Positions 9,345 to 22,600 of a stretch of 64,000 nt of DNA are shown one piece after another. Position numbers and translations under genes: made by a program. Position 1 is the stretch's first letter. Each line of letters starts with the position of its first letter. Below the pieces are notes generated by a model, which was given only the letters and a program-made list of their open reading frames with translations, was not told where the DNA came from and ran no database searches. Source of the DNA: Haliclystus octoradiatus (Eukaryota; Cnidaria; Staurozoa; Stauromedusae; Haliclystidae); assembly GCA_916610825.1 (NCBI GenBank), contig OU744447.1, positions 34,452,869 through 34,516,868 on the forward strand, written 5' to 3'.

Positions 9345-12150
9345 ACCCATCATGATAGAAGTTTTTTTCAAGTGATTATTAATCCGTATTACCGTCTTAT
9401 TCAAAATATATTATCATTTTCAAGATACATATTTCTTAGTTATCTCTCTCCTTCCCTCATTAATTATTTACGAACGTTTTGAAATAAAATTTGATGGTTA
9501 CACATAAGATTGTTTTTGGAATTAAATAAATCAGCCTCAGTGAAATTTAACAGGTTCAAAAAATTAACAGACTATACAGTAAAATTAGATTTATATTTTT
9601 ATAGTCCCATATATCTGTTCAATAATTTTGAGAGATATAGCCTTGCTTGCAGACTCAAACTTAAATTATCTGCAAAATTTAGAGATACGGCGTCGTTTGA
9701 GTGAAGCGTAGATAATCATTACACTCAGCTTGCTAGCCGCATAGTATCACCCTGGAAGTGAGGTCACAAAAACAAATGGTCGCATTGCCAGGGAAAATAC
9801 ATTATACTACCCATGCATCATTATCGTCATCATCATTTGTTCAGAAACCTGATAAGTTCACATAGAACTTTTTTCACAGGACTGATTATAAAACTAAGAT
9901 CATATGATATACAGTAACAAACATTAAATTATACACAGTAATATACCAGTTAATATAATCTTAAAACACAATTAACAGCCAATGCTTATGTTGGTATTTA
10001 AATGCTTCTCAAGCAGACTTTTGAAACTTGTCCGTCTGTCAATTCGTTCACAATTAAACAATATTCGTGAACATTTTCATAAAATTTTCATTATGCAACA
10101 CAACAATGGAATCTACCGCAACCAATCTGAGTGCGGCATAAGAAAGCGAAAATCAATATGGTTGGCCACTGCAAAGTATTACTAAAGGCCCGCATCGGAA
10201 TTTCATTCAGCGTGCAATCCGCAGTTGATATCACGAAGGGTTTAGGCCATAAAACATACTCTGGCGCTTCGAAATTTAAATACAGTATACTGTATGCATA
10301 AATGATTGAAGTATAATACACGTTTTGGCAATGGTCAACTAAGAGAGAAGAGGCTCAAATATACCAAGTGATACGGTAGACGTAATGTGCACTTACGCGG
10401 GTTACACACTGTATAAGACAAATGGCTATTTAATATTCAAACGACGGGATATCAAATGAAGTTACTACGTTACAAATCGATCACCGGTTTTTCTCGAACA
10501 CACCTTAATACTAGCGACGTGCCATTGAAATTAGCGTTTTGTTTCATCTTGTAGAATACAGCTGTTTAATACGATAAGATTAGTTGACATGGTTACACGT
10601 TGTAATTGTAATGTTTACACTAGAGAGAGAGCTTGGAAATCAATTTAAGCATAAAGAACCAATCATCATACACATTGAAATTGAGATTATAGAATAAAAA
10701 CGAGGTTTTGATTATCAACCAATTGAAACAGTTCGAATTAGAGTCATCGTTTCAACTTAACGATTCAAGCTATTTCCCCATCTGCTCAATGTAAAACCTT
10801 TCGTGTTTTAAATAATGTATAACGTTTCGTCTTCCATTCGTAAGCGATAGGTTTTTCTTTACAATCTTTCAAAATCAGAGACGGCGAAACATAGTTTATG
10901 CAAGTTCTTATGTCATCAAAAAATATATAAAAATGAACTAAATAAAAAATCACATGGAATTTATCAAATGGTATGGTGTATTTATTTATCAGTTTATTCA
11001 AGGTATTATATATGTGTAAATGTTTATTTAAATTACAGATATAGAAATATTTGCATTCTTTTTTTTAAGCAATCGTAAAGTAATTAAAATAGTTTTGTTA
11101 TGGCTTTAATCTTTGACAAAAAGGAACGTAAATATATTATGAATTTTAGAGTACTAACAGAAATAACAAATGATTATAATATTATATAACAGATAGATAG
11201 ATTTTTCATAATAACAGAACATAATATGTATATATAGCTATATTGTAATCTCTATAGTTTGGGTTTTTGTAAATTATTATATCGGATTTATTGAATTCCA
11301 AAGCGCTGTATAGGCTAGAACGAAACAACAATTTAAAGTTTTTAAGGATAAAAATTAAAGAATTTCATTTTTAACGAAAGTGTTGTGGAGAAATAACACA
11401 AATTTTATACTAGCTTATACAAAATTAAATAAGATGTTCACAACTAGATTTTAGAATATAAATCAGATAATTTTATCAGGAACGAAATTTGTTTTGGGGG
11501 AAATAACAAAGATTTTCTACCATATAGGCTACAACATTATATAAAATGTCTAGCAGATAATCGGCAAACAATTAAAGAAGAAATAGTTTTGTTTACTGTA
11601 TCTATGAATATATAAACATCGTAGCATAAATATATAAATCGTATTTCTCTGGCTATAGATAAAGATCGTCAGGGCAAGACTGATGTTGTTTTCGTTGAAC
11701 AAGCAAATAGATTATTATTGCGATAGTAAAAGTTTAAAATTTTAATGATAGCCTATGTAAGAAAGTCATAATAAGGGAACTAGACAATTAATGATGCGGT
11801 TTGAGAACGGCCTTTTAGCGAATAAAGGCATCTTTCAAAATTGCACAAGAATTTTACAACATTCGTGGTGTAATCCGCCCGCCAATATAACCGTAAAATT
11901 CAACCTTTTCAATTCAAGTGATTCTACATCACAAACTCAACGAACGTGTCTCTCTGCACTTGACGAAACATGAAACAAAAAATTAATTAAAACTCCGATC
12001 AAAAGTTATATTGAAATGCTAAGTTAACCTCCAACCAGAGCAGTATATATATATTACAGAAAATTGAATTATATTTAATTTTTTCTTTTAGATTTTGAAA
12101 AGTCAAAGCGTGATCAAAACTAATTTAAATTTTCAAAGGATTTATTGAGC
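9345..12150. other. Intergenic, no gene recognised
   Basis: AT-rich sequence with many stops in all frames. A LINE 3'-tail fragment, (ATC)n then GTTCAGAAACCTGATAAG, lies at about 9828-9890. Nothing else here resembles an exon, RNA gene or intact transposon. Confidence 0.5.
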
Positions 12151-12179
12151 ACAGTTCGTATTTTGAATATCGGCTGAAT

Positions 12180-14909
12180 ATGAAGACCATTGCGACAGTT
12201 TTACTTGTGGCCGTCGTGTTTATTTTTAGTATAACAGTCACAATTATATTAAATAATGGAGAAAATAATGCTGAAAAACAATCGAAAAAAGAAATAATCA
12301 GTGGAAAAGGTATGTTTAAATTTCTTACGCATTGATAACTGTTGTAATGGTTTGAGGTTAGTGATGTAAAATACCAACCGACATTGTCCGGCAAGCATGT
12401 CAACTTTCTTTAGCGCATGACGACTGTGTTTATAAGCATATATAATGATATATTACATAGCATTACTATAGTAACGGTACAGAATAAACCGTCAATTTGT
12501 ATATATGAATGTTGGTATACAATTTCCGGGCTGAAAGTTGAAAATATGCAAATTCTCAAGCCACGAGTAGTCTGATGACGTACCAAATCCGAAGACCGAG
12601 CATGACGAGCGTAAAGGCCACCCGTCAATTTATGCGTTTAAGTAATCTTCTGCAAGACGATGCCGTCAAAATAACTTTTAAACATAGAAGATTCATAGGT
12701 GCCTGATAATAATGTATAATAAGTCCCTTCACTGTCCTAGTCAATCTAAAAATCGGAAGAACGCAAAGACCACCAGTCGCAGGCACATTTTGAGCAAAAT
12801 AGAATTACTGCAGACACAAAATTGTATAAATTTCTACATTTGGAATACTTATTGCAGATTTGTCTGAATTATTAATATGCAGTTAGAAAAATTCTAAGTA
12901 TGAAGTTCAGTCAATGTTATATTCATTAAAATATAATGTCTTTTCATAAGCCATATCTTCTGATGACGTGATAGATGGAATGATCCAGAAGGCAGTTGTA
13001 ATATGAAGAGCTGAATTGAAAGTCTTCCAAACTATTTGCTATGACATTTGCAAAAAAAATTCTGTAGTGTTGCGAGATACCATGATTGACAATATATTGA
13101 CATGCGCGAGATAAGCTACTTGTTGTGTAAAGGGTACTAATTACATATGTATATAAGTGGTTGACTGGTATACGTGGTACAGTGGGACCTGCTTAAATGC
13201 AATTCAGATAAGTGAAATCATCACTTAAATGCAAACTGGCTTCAAAATTCTATTGACTAATTGGTAGTCATTAGTTTTGTTAAACAATTTCGGATAACTG
13301 CAAATTCGGATAACTGCAATGGAAATTGTTGATAATTTTGACTTGCACTTAAGCAGGTTACCCTGTAGCCGATTGGTCTTTTGGGAACCTAGATTGTTTT
13401 TTTATTTAAACTAATGAGTTTTGGTCTCTTTTATATTTGCCTGTTTTGTATACTGCAGGACTAAACAAATTACATTTATTTATTTCGTCTATAGATAGAT
13501 CATCAAAGCGACATAATGAGCCGCAAATAGTAACTGATTTATCAAATGAAGATAATAATAATCAAATAGAAGCAAGAAAACTTTTAAAAGTAAATCTACA
13601 GCATGAAAAACTAACCGAAAATACACAAATTGGTTTGAAACAAAGTAACAGGGATACAGATGAATTAGCTACGATTGCATCAGATACAATAGCTGTCCCA
13701 AAAAAGATTATGGAACAGAAAAACACAAACAAACCTGTAAAATTCAAAAATTACATTGGTAAAACTGCTGAAGTGTCCGTAATTGATCCTTATTTAGAAG
13801 ATGGTTACAAACTAGCAGCAGAAAATTCACCCTCAAATCCAAAGAATTTATTTTTATCGTCTGAAGATTATGCTAAAATCAGAAAACATAAATTAGCAGA
13901 AGCAAAATATCAAACATGGTTGAAACAATTAAAGAAATCAAAATTAGACAAAAGTCTAAACCTTGATATTGATAGTGTGGAAGATTCTAGTAAAAATACT
14001 GGTAGTGAAACTGTAACGAATAAAAAGTCAAAAGAAGATGCGAAACTAGATGACAGAATGGTTCAAATTAAGATAAACAAAGTGCAAGGAAAAAGCAAAA
14101 TATCAGCAGAAACTTCTGGAAGCTTGGAAGAAGATTTAATTAACATAGGATCTGATAACAATTTAGGTACGACAGCTGCAGCAGACCAGACAACATCTCC
14201 TACAACAACAATAACCTCAACAACAAAACCAACAACTCTACAAACAACATCACCAACAACCACCACATCACCGATTACAACGACATCAACAACACAGGCG
14301 CAAACATCAACAACATCAATCACAACAACACAACCGCCAACATTAACACAGCAACCAACATCAACACAACAGCCAACAACAACACCAAAGTCAAAAACAA
14401 CAAAAACAGGAATACCTACAACCACATCTCAACCAAAAACGTCACCTAAACAAAATAAGCAAGCAAAGACGTTAATTACATTAAACAAAACTACAGAATA
14501 CACAATGGAAAAAATACAGCTCACAGCAGAAACATCTGATAACAACGGATATCAAACAGGTAGTCAAAACAGTGAACCAGCAATCCAAATCAAAGTTATA
14601 GAAACAATTCCTATAGCATTACTTCGTGCAGCATTGCAATTATCTGATTCAGATGATTCGACCAATCAAAAAAAAGAAGAAGTCATAATATCACGTAAGG
14701 GAACCAATCACAACAAACGGAAAGAAATTACAACCAATCAAGACACGGCTATCATTGAAGGGACCAATCATGTAAAAGAAAACAATCAAAATCAAAATGC
14801 TTCTAAAAATCAACAATCTAATAGGAAAGGACTTAAAACAAATTTAAGTAAGAGAGAACGAGATGAATACGAAGAGATGCAGCACCAACTAGATGCAATT
14901 TCAACATGA
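12180..14909 (+). CDS. Thr-rich single-pass (type II or secreted) mucin-like protein
   Basis: Two exons, 12180-12309 and 13495-14909, joined in phase 1, give 514 residues. The ATG at 12180 opens a hydrophobic segment (residues 4-24, IATVLLVAVVFIFSITVTII) with no clear cleavage site, so a signal anchor is as likely as a signal peptide. The rest is polar: Lys/Asn/Glu-rich (about 25-265), a Thr/Pro/Gln-rich low-complexity stretch (about 270-370, a likely O-glycosylation region), then Asn/Gln/Lys-rich to the end. There are no Cys residues in the second exon's product and no recognised domain. The upstream open frame continues through the acceptor from 13437, but a start there would be intronic. 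AATAAA strings follow at about 14914 and 14983. The family is unknown; an extracellular role is inferred from composition only. Confidence 0.8.
13180..13365. mobile_element. pogo/Tigger-like MITE, copy 1 (TA target)
   Basis: Starts CAGTGGGACCTGCTTAAATG and ends AAGCAGGTTACCCTG, flanked by TA on both sides. It sits in the intron of the Thr-rich gene. Further copies at 46863-47046 and 56681-56865 share the internal GGATAACTGCAAATTCGGAT string. CAG ends with TA duplications match the Tc1/mariner-pogo group. Confidence 0.85.
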
Positions 14910-16342
14910 AACAAATAAAAAAGTTCTGTTATATTGGAAACGTTTTTTTAAAGTAGCTAGACATTATTCTTTATATTCTTGAAAATAAAATATTTGTGGA
15001 ACTACATCACCATCTAATTTGAAGAAAAAATAATTATTTTGCTCTCTGTCTGCTTTAAAAAATAATTAAAATTTCACACCAAAATATGAAGCATTCATGG
15101 TATTATCACATGATTTATAGGTCTACATTTATAAAGCATACTATTAATGAATGCATCTATTACACCATATGTTTCCTGTTGACACGTAAGTCCTCCACAT
15201 CAATGTGGAAGCGAGACTATCACAGGAAATACATTTAAGAGCAATACATCCATAGATTAAATTTTGATTTAAATACCTATAAAGCATAATATTAAATGCA
15301 GAATCTATTAACCTTTATTTCTTTAATAAATGTAAAAATATCATTAGTTTAGATTCTTTGTCTGTAAAAGTAATGTTTGAAATGTTATTACGTTAAATTG
15401 TGCAATTTGTAATCTGATGATTTTATTCGAAATTAAATATAATAGCATTTAATTAACCTGGAATAATATGCATATGTTTTTATGAGTGAAATAAATGTGT
15501 GTTATTAATTACTGAATGATCAATATGCGTGCATGCCTCTTAAATAGATGAAAACTTAATTTGTGTTTAGGCTAGACCAAAGCCATGCAAGAGTGATTGT
15601 TTCATATTAAATTGACCAATCAAGGTGGCCTTTATAGACAGGGTTGATTCAATTAAATATAACTACTTTTAAACAGCGCAAAAGTGACCACTATAGACAG
15701 GTGACTGTAGTATAGAGGTGACCGCTATAAGAGGTTTTGCTGTATAGATATTTTTGGCTTTGGACTACCTAAAAGATCATTTTAAACTATGAGAAATTCC
15801 GTTGAAGGTCTTAGCCAAATAAGATACTCCTGTAATGACTTGCACAAGAGGCTATATATTTGTGTCAAATCGTAATTAAGTAATTGTTAATCGCATCACT
15901 TTGTCTATTGTTGCAACCATGTGTGGAGGGTTAGCTCAGATGGCTGAGCAACCTATGGGTCAGGACCGCGGAACACGGAACGCAGAATACAGGATAAAAT
16001 AGTGTCAAATACCGTCAAATAGATGAAAATTTAATTTGTGTTTAGGCTAGGCCAAAGCTATACAAGAGTGATTGTTTCGTATTAAATTGGCCGTATTAAC
16101 TACGGAATTTTCGGATTAAGTCGTTTAACTGGATATTTATTCTCAACTTCCTTCTTGTTACATAAACAACCGATATAGAGGTCAAATTTTACTTTCCTAA
16201 TCTGGGCTAAAGCTATAGCGACAGCTGATAAAGTTCTAAATTTGAAAAGATTACTTTTAAATATATCTAATGGAAAACTACATCTAATTAATTCGGACAG
16301 TAACTTGTTCCACGAAATAGGTGCCGCTACTGAAAATGCCTT
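14910..16342. other. Intergenic with a MITE and a tRNA-like SINE head
   Basis: A diverged copy of the ACCTGTATATAAC MITE lies at about 15629-15745 (ends GGTTTTGCTGTA). At about 15929 a tRNA-like 5' half reads GGAGGGTTAGCTCAGATGG, resembling the head of the minus-strand SINE at 19.3 kb; no tRNA 3' half follows. The strings GAAAATTTAATTTGTGTTTAGGC (shortened here: AATTTGTGTTTAGGC) occur twice (about 15550 and 16025), a local duplication. Confidence 0.45.
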
Positions 16343-16702
16343 CCCTGCGAAAAAAGTTCATGAGTTCATGAATGTGAAATTGCCCAAAAGTTCATGAACG
16401 TTTGGGCAATTTCACGTTCATGAACCAGTTCATGAACCGGTTCATGAAGTGTTCATGAACTCTTTGTGACTGTTCATGAACTCTTTGTGACTGTTCATGA
16501 ACTCTTTGTGACTGTTCATGAACTCTTTGTGACTGTTCATGAACTCTTTGCGACTTTTCATGAACTCTTTGTGACTGTTCATGAACTGTTCATGAACCCA
16601 CAAAAAAATGTTCATGAACTGTTCATGAAGTTCATGAATTGTTCATAAACTGTTCATGAAGTTCATGAACTGTTCATGAACTCATGGATTTTTTTCGCAG
16701 GG
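16343..16702. mobile_element. MITE with CCCTGCGAAAAA ends and a 21-bp internal tandem array
   Basis: Outer ends CCCTGCGAAAAAAG and TTTTTTTCGCAGGGG are inverted repeats. The interior is saturated with the palindrome GTTCATGAAC, including six head-to-tail units of GTTCATGAACTCTTTGTGAC(T) from 16451 to 16576. A much shorter relative with the same ends and the same palindrome is at 56312-56404. Confidence 0.8.
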
Positions 16703-17340
16703 GTTATATCCGTAGGATTTTTAATTGCTGGGAACTACAGTTTATAAAGTTTTTGATGATGATCGCAGACAGCGTTGAGGTTTGTAAAGAGTTTACAGTT
16801 CATTCAAATAATTTGGAGAATATTAATGATCATGTAGGCCTAAAGATTTGTTAGTCAATAATAAAACTTTGAATATGATGCGTTACTCAATTGGAATTAA
16901 GGTACATACATAATCTACATATAGGCGTTCAAAATAAAATTATAAACTAAAGTTAATTACAAAACTAAATCTTGCGATTTCAACATGAAATGTTTAACTA
17001 ATGCAATATATTGCAAATCACAAATTACAGTACAATCATGTATAAACTATCATTAAATTAATTTTCGAAATCCACAAATTAAAAGGATGGTATGTCCTCT
17101 AAAAAATTAAGCGCAAGGTATCTACTTAAATTTGAAATGATGTACTTTTAATCCAAATTACTCCTTGAAAACCTATTTGAAAGATGCTTAGCATCGTTTA
17201 CCATTGGACTTCTCATACCTTTTAATTTCCATTTATGTATATTTCGAAAAGAGAAACTGAATATAGTTTTTTCAAACAACATCTTAAAAGAAAATATGAC
17301 GATCAAAAGTTTTCAAACTTAACATAAACAGTCATATTGA

Positions 17341-18125
17341 ATACGAGGTGGATATTGTTCCGGCTGACGGAAAGCTGTCCTCAAAAGATAATGTTCCATG
17401 CGTCCTTTGCGCATGCGTATGTAAATAGTAAACATGGCTGTGTCGATCGATCCAAATTAAATTTTAAATGGTTTGTAAAAAAATTCATAGCACCGACACC
17501 GTAGATTGGATCGACTGTTTGGAATAAATGTAAAACGGAAACGATATTCAACATATCTATGCATTAATCATTTAATTCTGTGTTTGATTTATCGAAGCTT
17601 TTCAGCGATGCGACCCAGCGTTTTCAATATTTGGGTGTCGTAGAGGTAACATTTATTTGACGCTCTTAAAAGGTTCTAGAGAATATTTATGTAGCTTAAC
17701 AATATTTCAAAACATTTTTAATTTGGTAATTTGTAATAATATGGGATAATTACTTATTAGTCATTTCTTTATCCTGTCCAAGTCCAAACTCTGAAACTCA
17801 AAACCGAAGCCGAGTTCGTTCGTTTTTTCTGTAAGTTTGGAAGAACGGTTTTGTGTGGCATCTAGAGTCGTGAATCCCTCATACAAAGTGTTTTCAACCT
17901 CTAGTACTTTGAATTAAAAATATGTTATATTCCATTATTAAATTGATGAACAGAATTACAGAATTGTTATTAACGTGATCGAGGAACAGGACCGTCCGTC
18001 GCCATTGCATCTTGAACGAATATGAGAGTAATGCAAACAACACAATACGCATGCACAAAAGACGCACGGAACATTATCTCTAGTACTCAGGATTCCGGCT
18101 GCCGGAACATTATCCACTTCGTATT
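17341..18125. mobile_element. Foldback/TIR element, about 785 bp
   Basis: Ends are ATACGAGGTGGATATTGTTC and GAACATTATCCACTTCGTAT, imperfect inverted repeats that continue inward for roughly 80-90 nt (for example TTTGCGCATGCGTATG against AATACGCATGCACAAAAG). No transposase open frame is present, so it is non-autonomous. Confidence 0.75.
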
Positions 18126-18129
18126 AAAT

Positions 18130-18950
18130 ATCTAGGCAAAAGATATTTTACTTATCTTCCAGAGATCTTCTATAGTAAATAGATATCGTCTTGATTGGAT
18201 TTAATTTGCATGACAAAAAAAAATGCCATGACAGGCAGAATACAGGGTAAAAGGTTAGTGATACCGCTTTATGTACAGCCTAATATAAAACTAAAATTTA
18301 GGAATATTTGCAATAGGTGCTGAAATTTACAGTATCCAAATCCGTACGGAATTTATTTAAATTTTTATTGAGAACTATAGAGTCTGGAAGACAATTCAAC
18401 TATGTATCGAACTTGGGTTTGGCAAACGTATGAAACCTTCAATTTTAAATTGCAAGTGATATTCAAAAGAAAATAGATATTTCTATGATTTGCAGACCAA
18501 ATATCAAAAAATTCAACAGAAGCTATGAATGTGTTTTATTAGATAAGCTCTAAGTTTCGGGCAACGTCTGTGATCATTGAAACAGAAGACAAACAAACAA
18601 ATTAAACAACATATAAATATGATTCCCATCAGCAAACAATATAGGCTAGTTATTCAAACAAAATTAAGACAGACAAGACTCCAAAATACAGTTTCAATCA
18701 AATTCAAACTCACCATTTAACTATTCCATTATAAAATTTCGCATATTTTCTAGATAGACATTTACTCTTACTTTTTGAAAATTATTGAACATACGGTATG
18801 AAAAAAAATTCAATTGAAGCCAATATTATAGGCATTGCAATTAAGGCGGACTCAACTGCGGTCAGACTAATTGGGATTTAGCTGCTTTCCATTAACACTG
18901 CCATCTTCAATAAATCAATATTATCAACTACGATACAAATTTGAGAAAAG
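18130..18950. other. Intergenic, nothing recognised
   Basis: AT-rich sequence between the foldback element and the SINE. No exon-like frame, RNA gene or terminal repeats were seen. Confidence 0.5.
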
Positions 18951-18954
18951 TAAA

Positions 18955-19323
18955 AAAAGTAATGTAGACGGTGTCGCCCTACCGAAGGCACCCGTACCAC
19001 TCCTCTATTTCTAGATGAGTGGCTTTTTTCGCTGAGAGCAATGATTTTTAACGCTCTTTGTTGATCTCAGCCGCGACACTGCTGATCAATTTCAACAGAT
19101 TTCATGGCAGATAGGTCTTGATTGTCAATGCGCAACGATGCGCCGCAGCTACTCACAATGCAATTCCCTCTGGACCATTCCATCCGCCATCCTCAGATGG
19201 TACTCATTTGATGTTTCAGATAAAGTCAAGGCTGAGTTGACCTTAGGGGGATTTGAACCACAGTCGATCAGATATGATCCGATCTGAAGTTCGGTTGCTC
19301 TGCCATCTGAGCTAATCCTCCTA
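18955..19323 (-). mobile_element. tRNA-derived SINE, family 2, with intact head
   Basis: Read on the minus strand, the head is GGAGGATTAGCTCAGATGGC (A-box-like) with GGTTCAAATCC (B-box) about 50 nt later, then a body ending near GGCGACACCGTCTACATTAC. The anticodon arm does not fold into a regular five-pair stem with a seven-base loop, so this is a SINE rather than a tRNA gene. Body copies: about 37438-38830 (interrupted), about 39910-40063 (opposite strand) and 49727-49990. Confidence 0.75.
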
Positions 19324-19660
19324 GAAAATGAAAGTGCGAAAGTATGAGCACTGACAGCCTCTATAAAATTAAATGTTTGACATGAATTTGAGACTACATT
19401 TGCACAAAATCTACACATAGAAGACTTTTCCGACAAAAATAATTATCAGCTTACTATTTTAATAATTACCAAATACATTATAATTAAGCATTGAAATAAC
19501 TCTAAAAAGCATCTTCTAGTTGAATGGCATAATTAAAATTACAAAAATTTTCAAGAAATCAAATAATTATACTATACATTATTATAGGGCTACATGAAAT
19601 TAATTCAGCATAATTAAACATAATCAAACCCAATGTTACACATAAATTAGAATTTTAAAA

Positions 19661-22600
19661 TTACGAATCTGCAGTCATTGCCAATAACGCATTGACAGTT
19701 TGATCAATATTTCCTCCGTTAGAGTCCAGAATAGACCGAATGACGTCATCTTCCATAGACGGAAACATATCTTTTACGTTTTTAACATCTTCGTCAGTGT
19801 AAAGAGGTGCTTGAGGTTGCATTTGAACAGGAAGGCTTGCTTGGGGAATCATTGTCTGTGTAGTTACCATTGTTGGATAAGGGTATATGACTTGAGGGGC
19901 TGGAGCCCCATACATAACATAAGGGGGAGCAACAGCCCCACCAGCATATTGCTGTATGGGAAGTGGTCCCTCCTATGGAAATGAATACCAAATATAATTA
20001 GCAAACAGATAAAACATATACCTGTTATAACGGTCACCTCTATAAAGCAGCCACCTGTCTATAGTGATCACTCCTGTAATGTCTAAAATAGTATTATTTT
20101 GAATCAAACCTGTATATAAAGGCCACTTGTCTATAATGGTCAATTTATCTACCTCTCCTAGCTGGCTGTTCTGTTATATACAGGTTTTACTGTAGAATGA
20201 AACGGTTGTTGTAGAGAGAGGAAAATTTTCAGTGACGTCACAACTTGCAAACATATCAAAAAGTAGAGCATATTATTTGAATCATGTTGCAGAGGATTAA
20301 ATTAAAGATTATTCAAGCAGAACAATGAGATATCAAGAGGCGGTTGACACTCTGTAGCCATCTACCTGTAAGAGTGGGACACACAACTTTTGAGGTTTGA
20401 AAATTGGCATTTTCATTCCATTAAGGTTTTTGCTTGAACAAAAAGAGGTTTTTGAATTCATAATATTATTTTGGCGCGTTTTGTTCAAGCCCATTTGGGG
20501 GCACGTCTGATTTATGAAAAAAGGAAAGAAATTTATGGAAAAATACAAAACGAGGTCATCGTATTCTGCTTTCCTGTAAACAAGTATACCGCATGGGAAT
20601 ATATCGTCGGAATTTATCCACCTCTCATATGTGGTGGTGATATACAGGTTTCATTGTTGATAAAATCAGAGAAAACTCCCAGTAGAATGTATTTTGCGAG
20701 CCAGGGTTCGGCAGAACAAAAATGGTGTCCATAAAATCATGTGACTGGCATCTGTCCAACGGGAGCTCAGAGCGGCAGATGAAAGAGTGTCTCAACTCGG
20801 CCTTGGTGTAGTGGCTAGGGTGTTGGACCACGGCCCGCAGGGTCTCGGGTTCAATCCCTGTCCGAAGCACTATAGGTTGGCGTCAGGAAGGGCATCTGGC
20901 TATTAAACGCACACAAGCTTCAAAATACTAACAAATTAACCAACCACCCCGGTGAAAAAAAGCTGTAAGCTTACCCGGTTTGTGGAAAAATGATAAATAA
21001 AAAAAATAAAAAAAACTCTGTAAATAGATGGCTCTGGGCTGGGTTGACCCCCTGCTGCTATGAAATCAATTTGATGTCATACAAATGGGTTTAAATCGCA
21101 AATTATGATATCATGCTGAACATTATCCATATGAACATTAATTGAATAGCCTGTATATACAGGTGGTCTTTATATGTAGGTATTAATAAATAGATAGAAG
21201 TATCAATTAATTAACAGTTGATCTTGCAATTTGAGCTTGGTATGAAGATTGAGGAATTCTAATTTGATTAGGAATATTCAAAAAAACATTAACTTGCGAA
21301 TATAAAGAATGTCATGTATAAAAGTGTGCAAGTTATCATACAAATCAATTGGCGCATAGTTTTCTATGAGCTATAGCTTTATGGCGCACAAGTCATAAGA
21401 GTCACGTCAGGAGAAAACTCAAATGCAAAAGTCACTCGCCGTGGTGGCTCTTGGTTTTCGAATGATTTCTTGTTAATTCCTTACGTGCCCTCTTGTGTGC
21501 CATAAGCTCATAGGAAACGGTGTACAAATTGCTTATTGTTGAAATTGGTTGGAACTGACAAACTATGTGTGAGTGGGGTGTCATGACAGCGAGAGTTAAG
21601 TATGAATAGTTTGTTGTCTTTTGTCTCATCCTGAAAGGGCCCAGGAAGTATATACAGTCCTGTTATAGCTCGGTAATATCTATATAAAGCAGTCATCTGT
21701 TTATAGTAGTCACTGATGGTTGTTTGGTTTTCCCAACCCTGCCTATTAAGGTCACCCTGAAACCTAGTTTCCAGGTTGTTGGGTTTTGTCAGACCCTGTC
21801 TACTGGTATTTGTAAAACTTACCCTGTATTGTATTACCAAATTAATCATTCCCTCTTTGCCGTCACCTTGTTTGCCACTAAGTGGATACCATTGATCTGA
21901 TACTTCACCAGAAAATATCTCATCTTTGACAGGAACAAGACCCCAAGCGATGCGATCATCAATTGAAAAAGTACACTATTGAAGAAAGGCAAGACAGTTA
22001 TTGTCAGTATCGTAGATGAAATGCCTCACTTTATGTTAAATAAGGCATGTCTTACTGTAGGTCTATAAATACTAACATGAATAATTAGGACAACAAGGGA
22101 CAATGATAGAGAGCACATAACATACAAAGAAAATATCACCTACATTCACATGTTCAGCCAGTAGTAGAATCTAACACGATGTCATAATCATTATTTATAA
22201 ACTGCTGTTCACATGCCAATGCTTCAAACTCAAAGTGTGTTAGCTATAATCAGGATGCCATCAGGAGTGCGGCCTTGGTGTAGTGGCTAGGGTGTTGGAC
22301 CACGGCCCACAGGGTCTCGGGTTCAATCCCTGTCCGAAGCACTATAGGTTGGCGTCAGGAAGGGCATCCGGCTATTAAACGCACACAAGCTTCAAAATAC
22401 TAACAAATTAACCAACCACCCCGGTGAAAAAAAGCTGTAAGCTTACCTGGTTTGTGGAAAAATGATAAATACAACAAAAAAAAAAAAAAAAAAAAAAAAA
22501 TATGTTTCTAGAATATGATATGAAATTTCACGCTGTTTTCATGGTTATGGTGTCAGTAGTGTTAAGATGTTGTTGTTGTTGTTGTTAGTTTATTTGCCAA

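Noticed and set aside
13437..13494. Alternative start of the Thr-rich protein at 13437
   Set aside because: The frame opens with TTG inside the intron. The ATG exon at 12180 with a hydrophobic segment and matching phase explains the gene better.
15408..15445. CTGATGA followed by GAAA on the plus strand
   Set aside because: The segment between them cannot form stem II and no stem III or NUH triplet follows.
16466..16648. 60-codon repeat frame (TVHELFV repeats)
   Set aside because: The heptad-like pattern is a by-product of the 21-bp DNA repeat in the MITE; there is no start context, exon or conservation evidence.
19240..19323. Possible functional tRNA gene on the minus strand
   Set aside because: D-arm and B-box are present, but the anticodon stem-loop is irregular and the sequence continues into a repeated SINE body.
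20799..20870. Possible tRNA gene on the plus strand
   Set aside because: A- and B-boxes fit, but the unit repeats at 22.27 and 58.16 kb with a shared body and A-rich tail, so it is a SINE.
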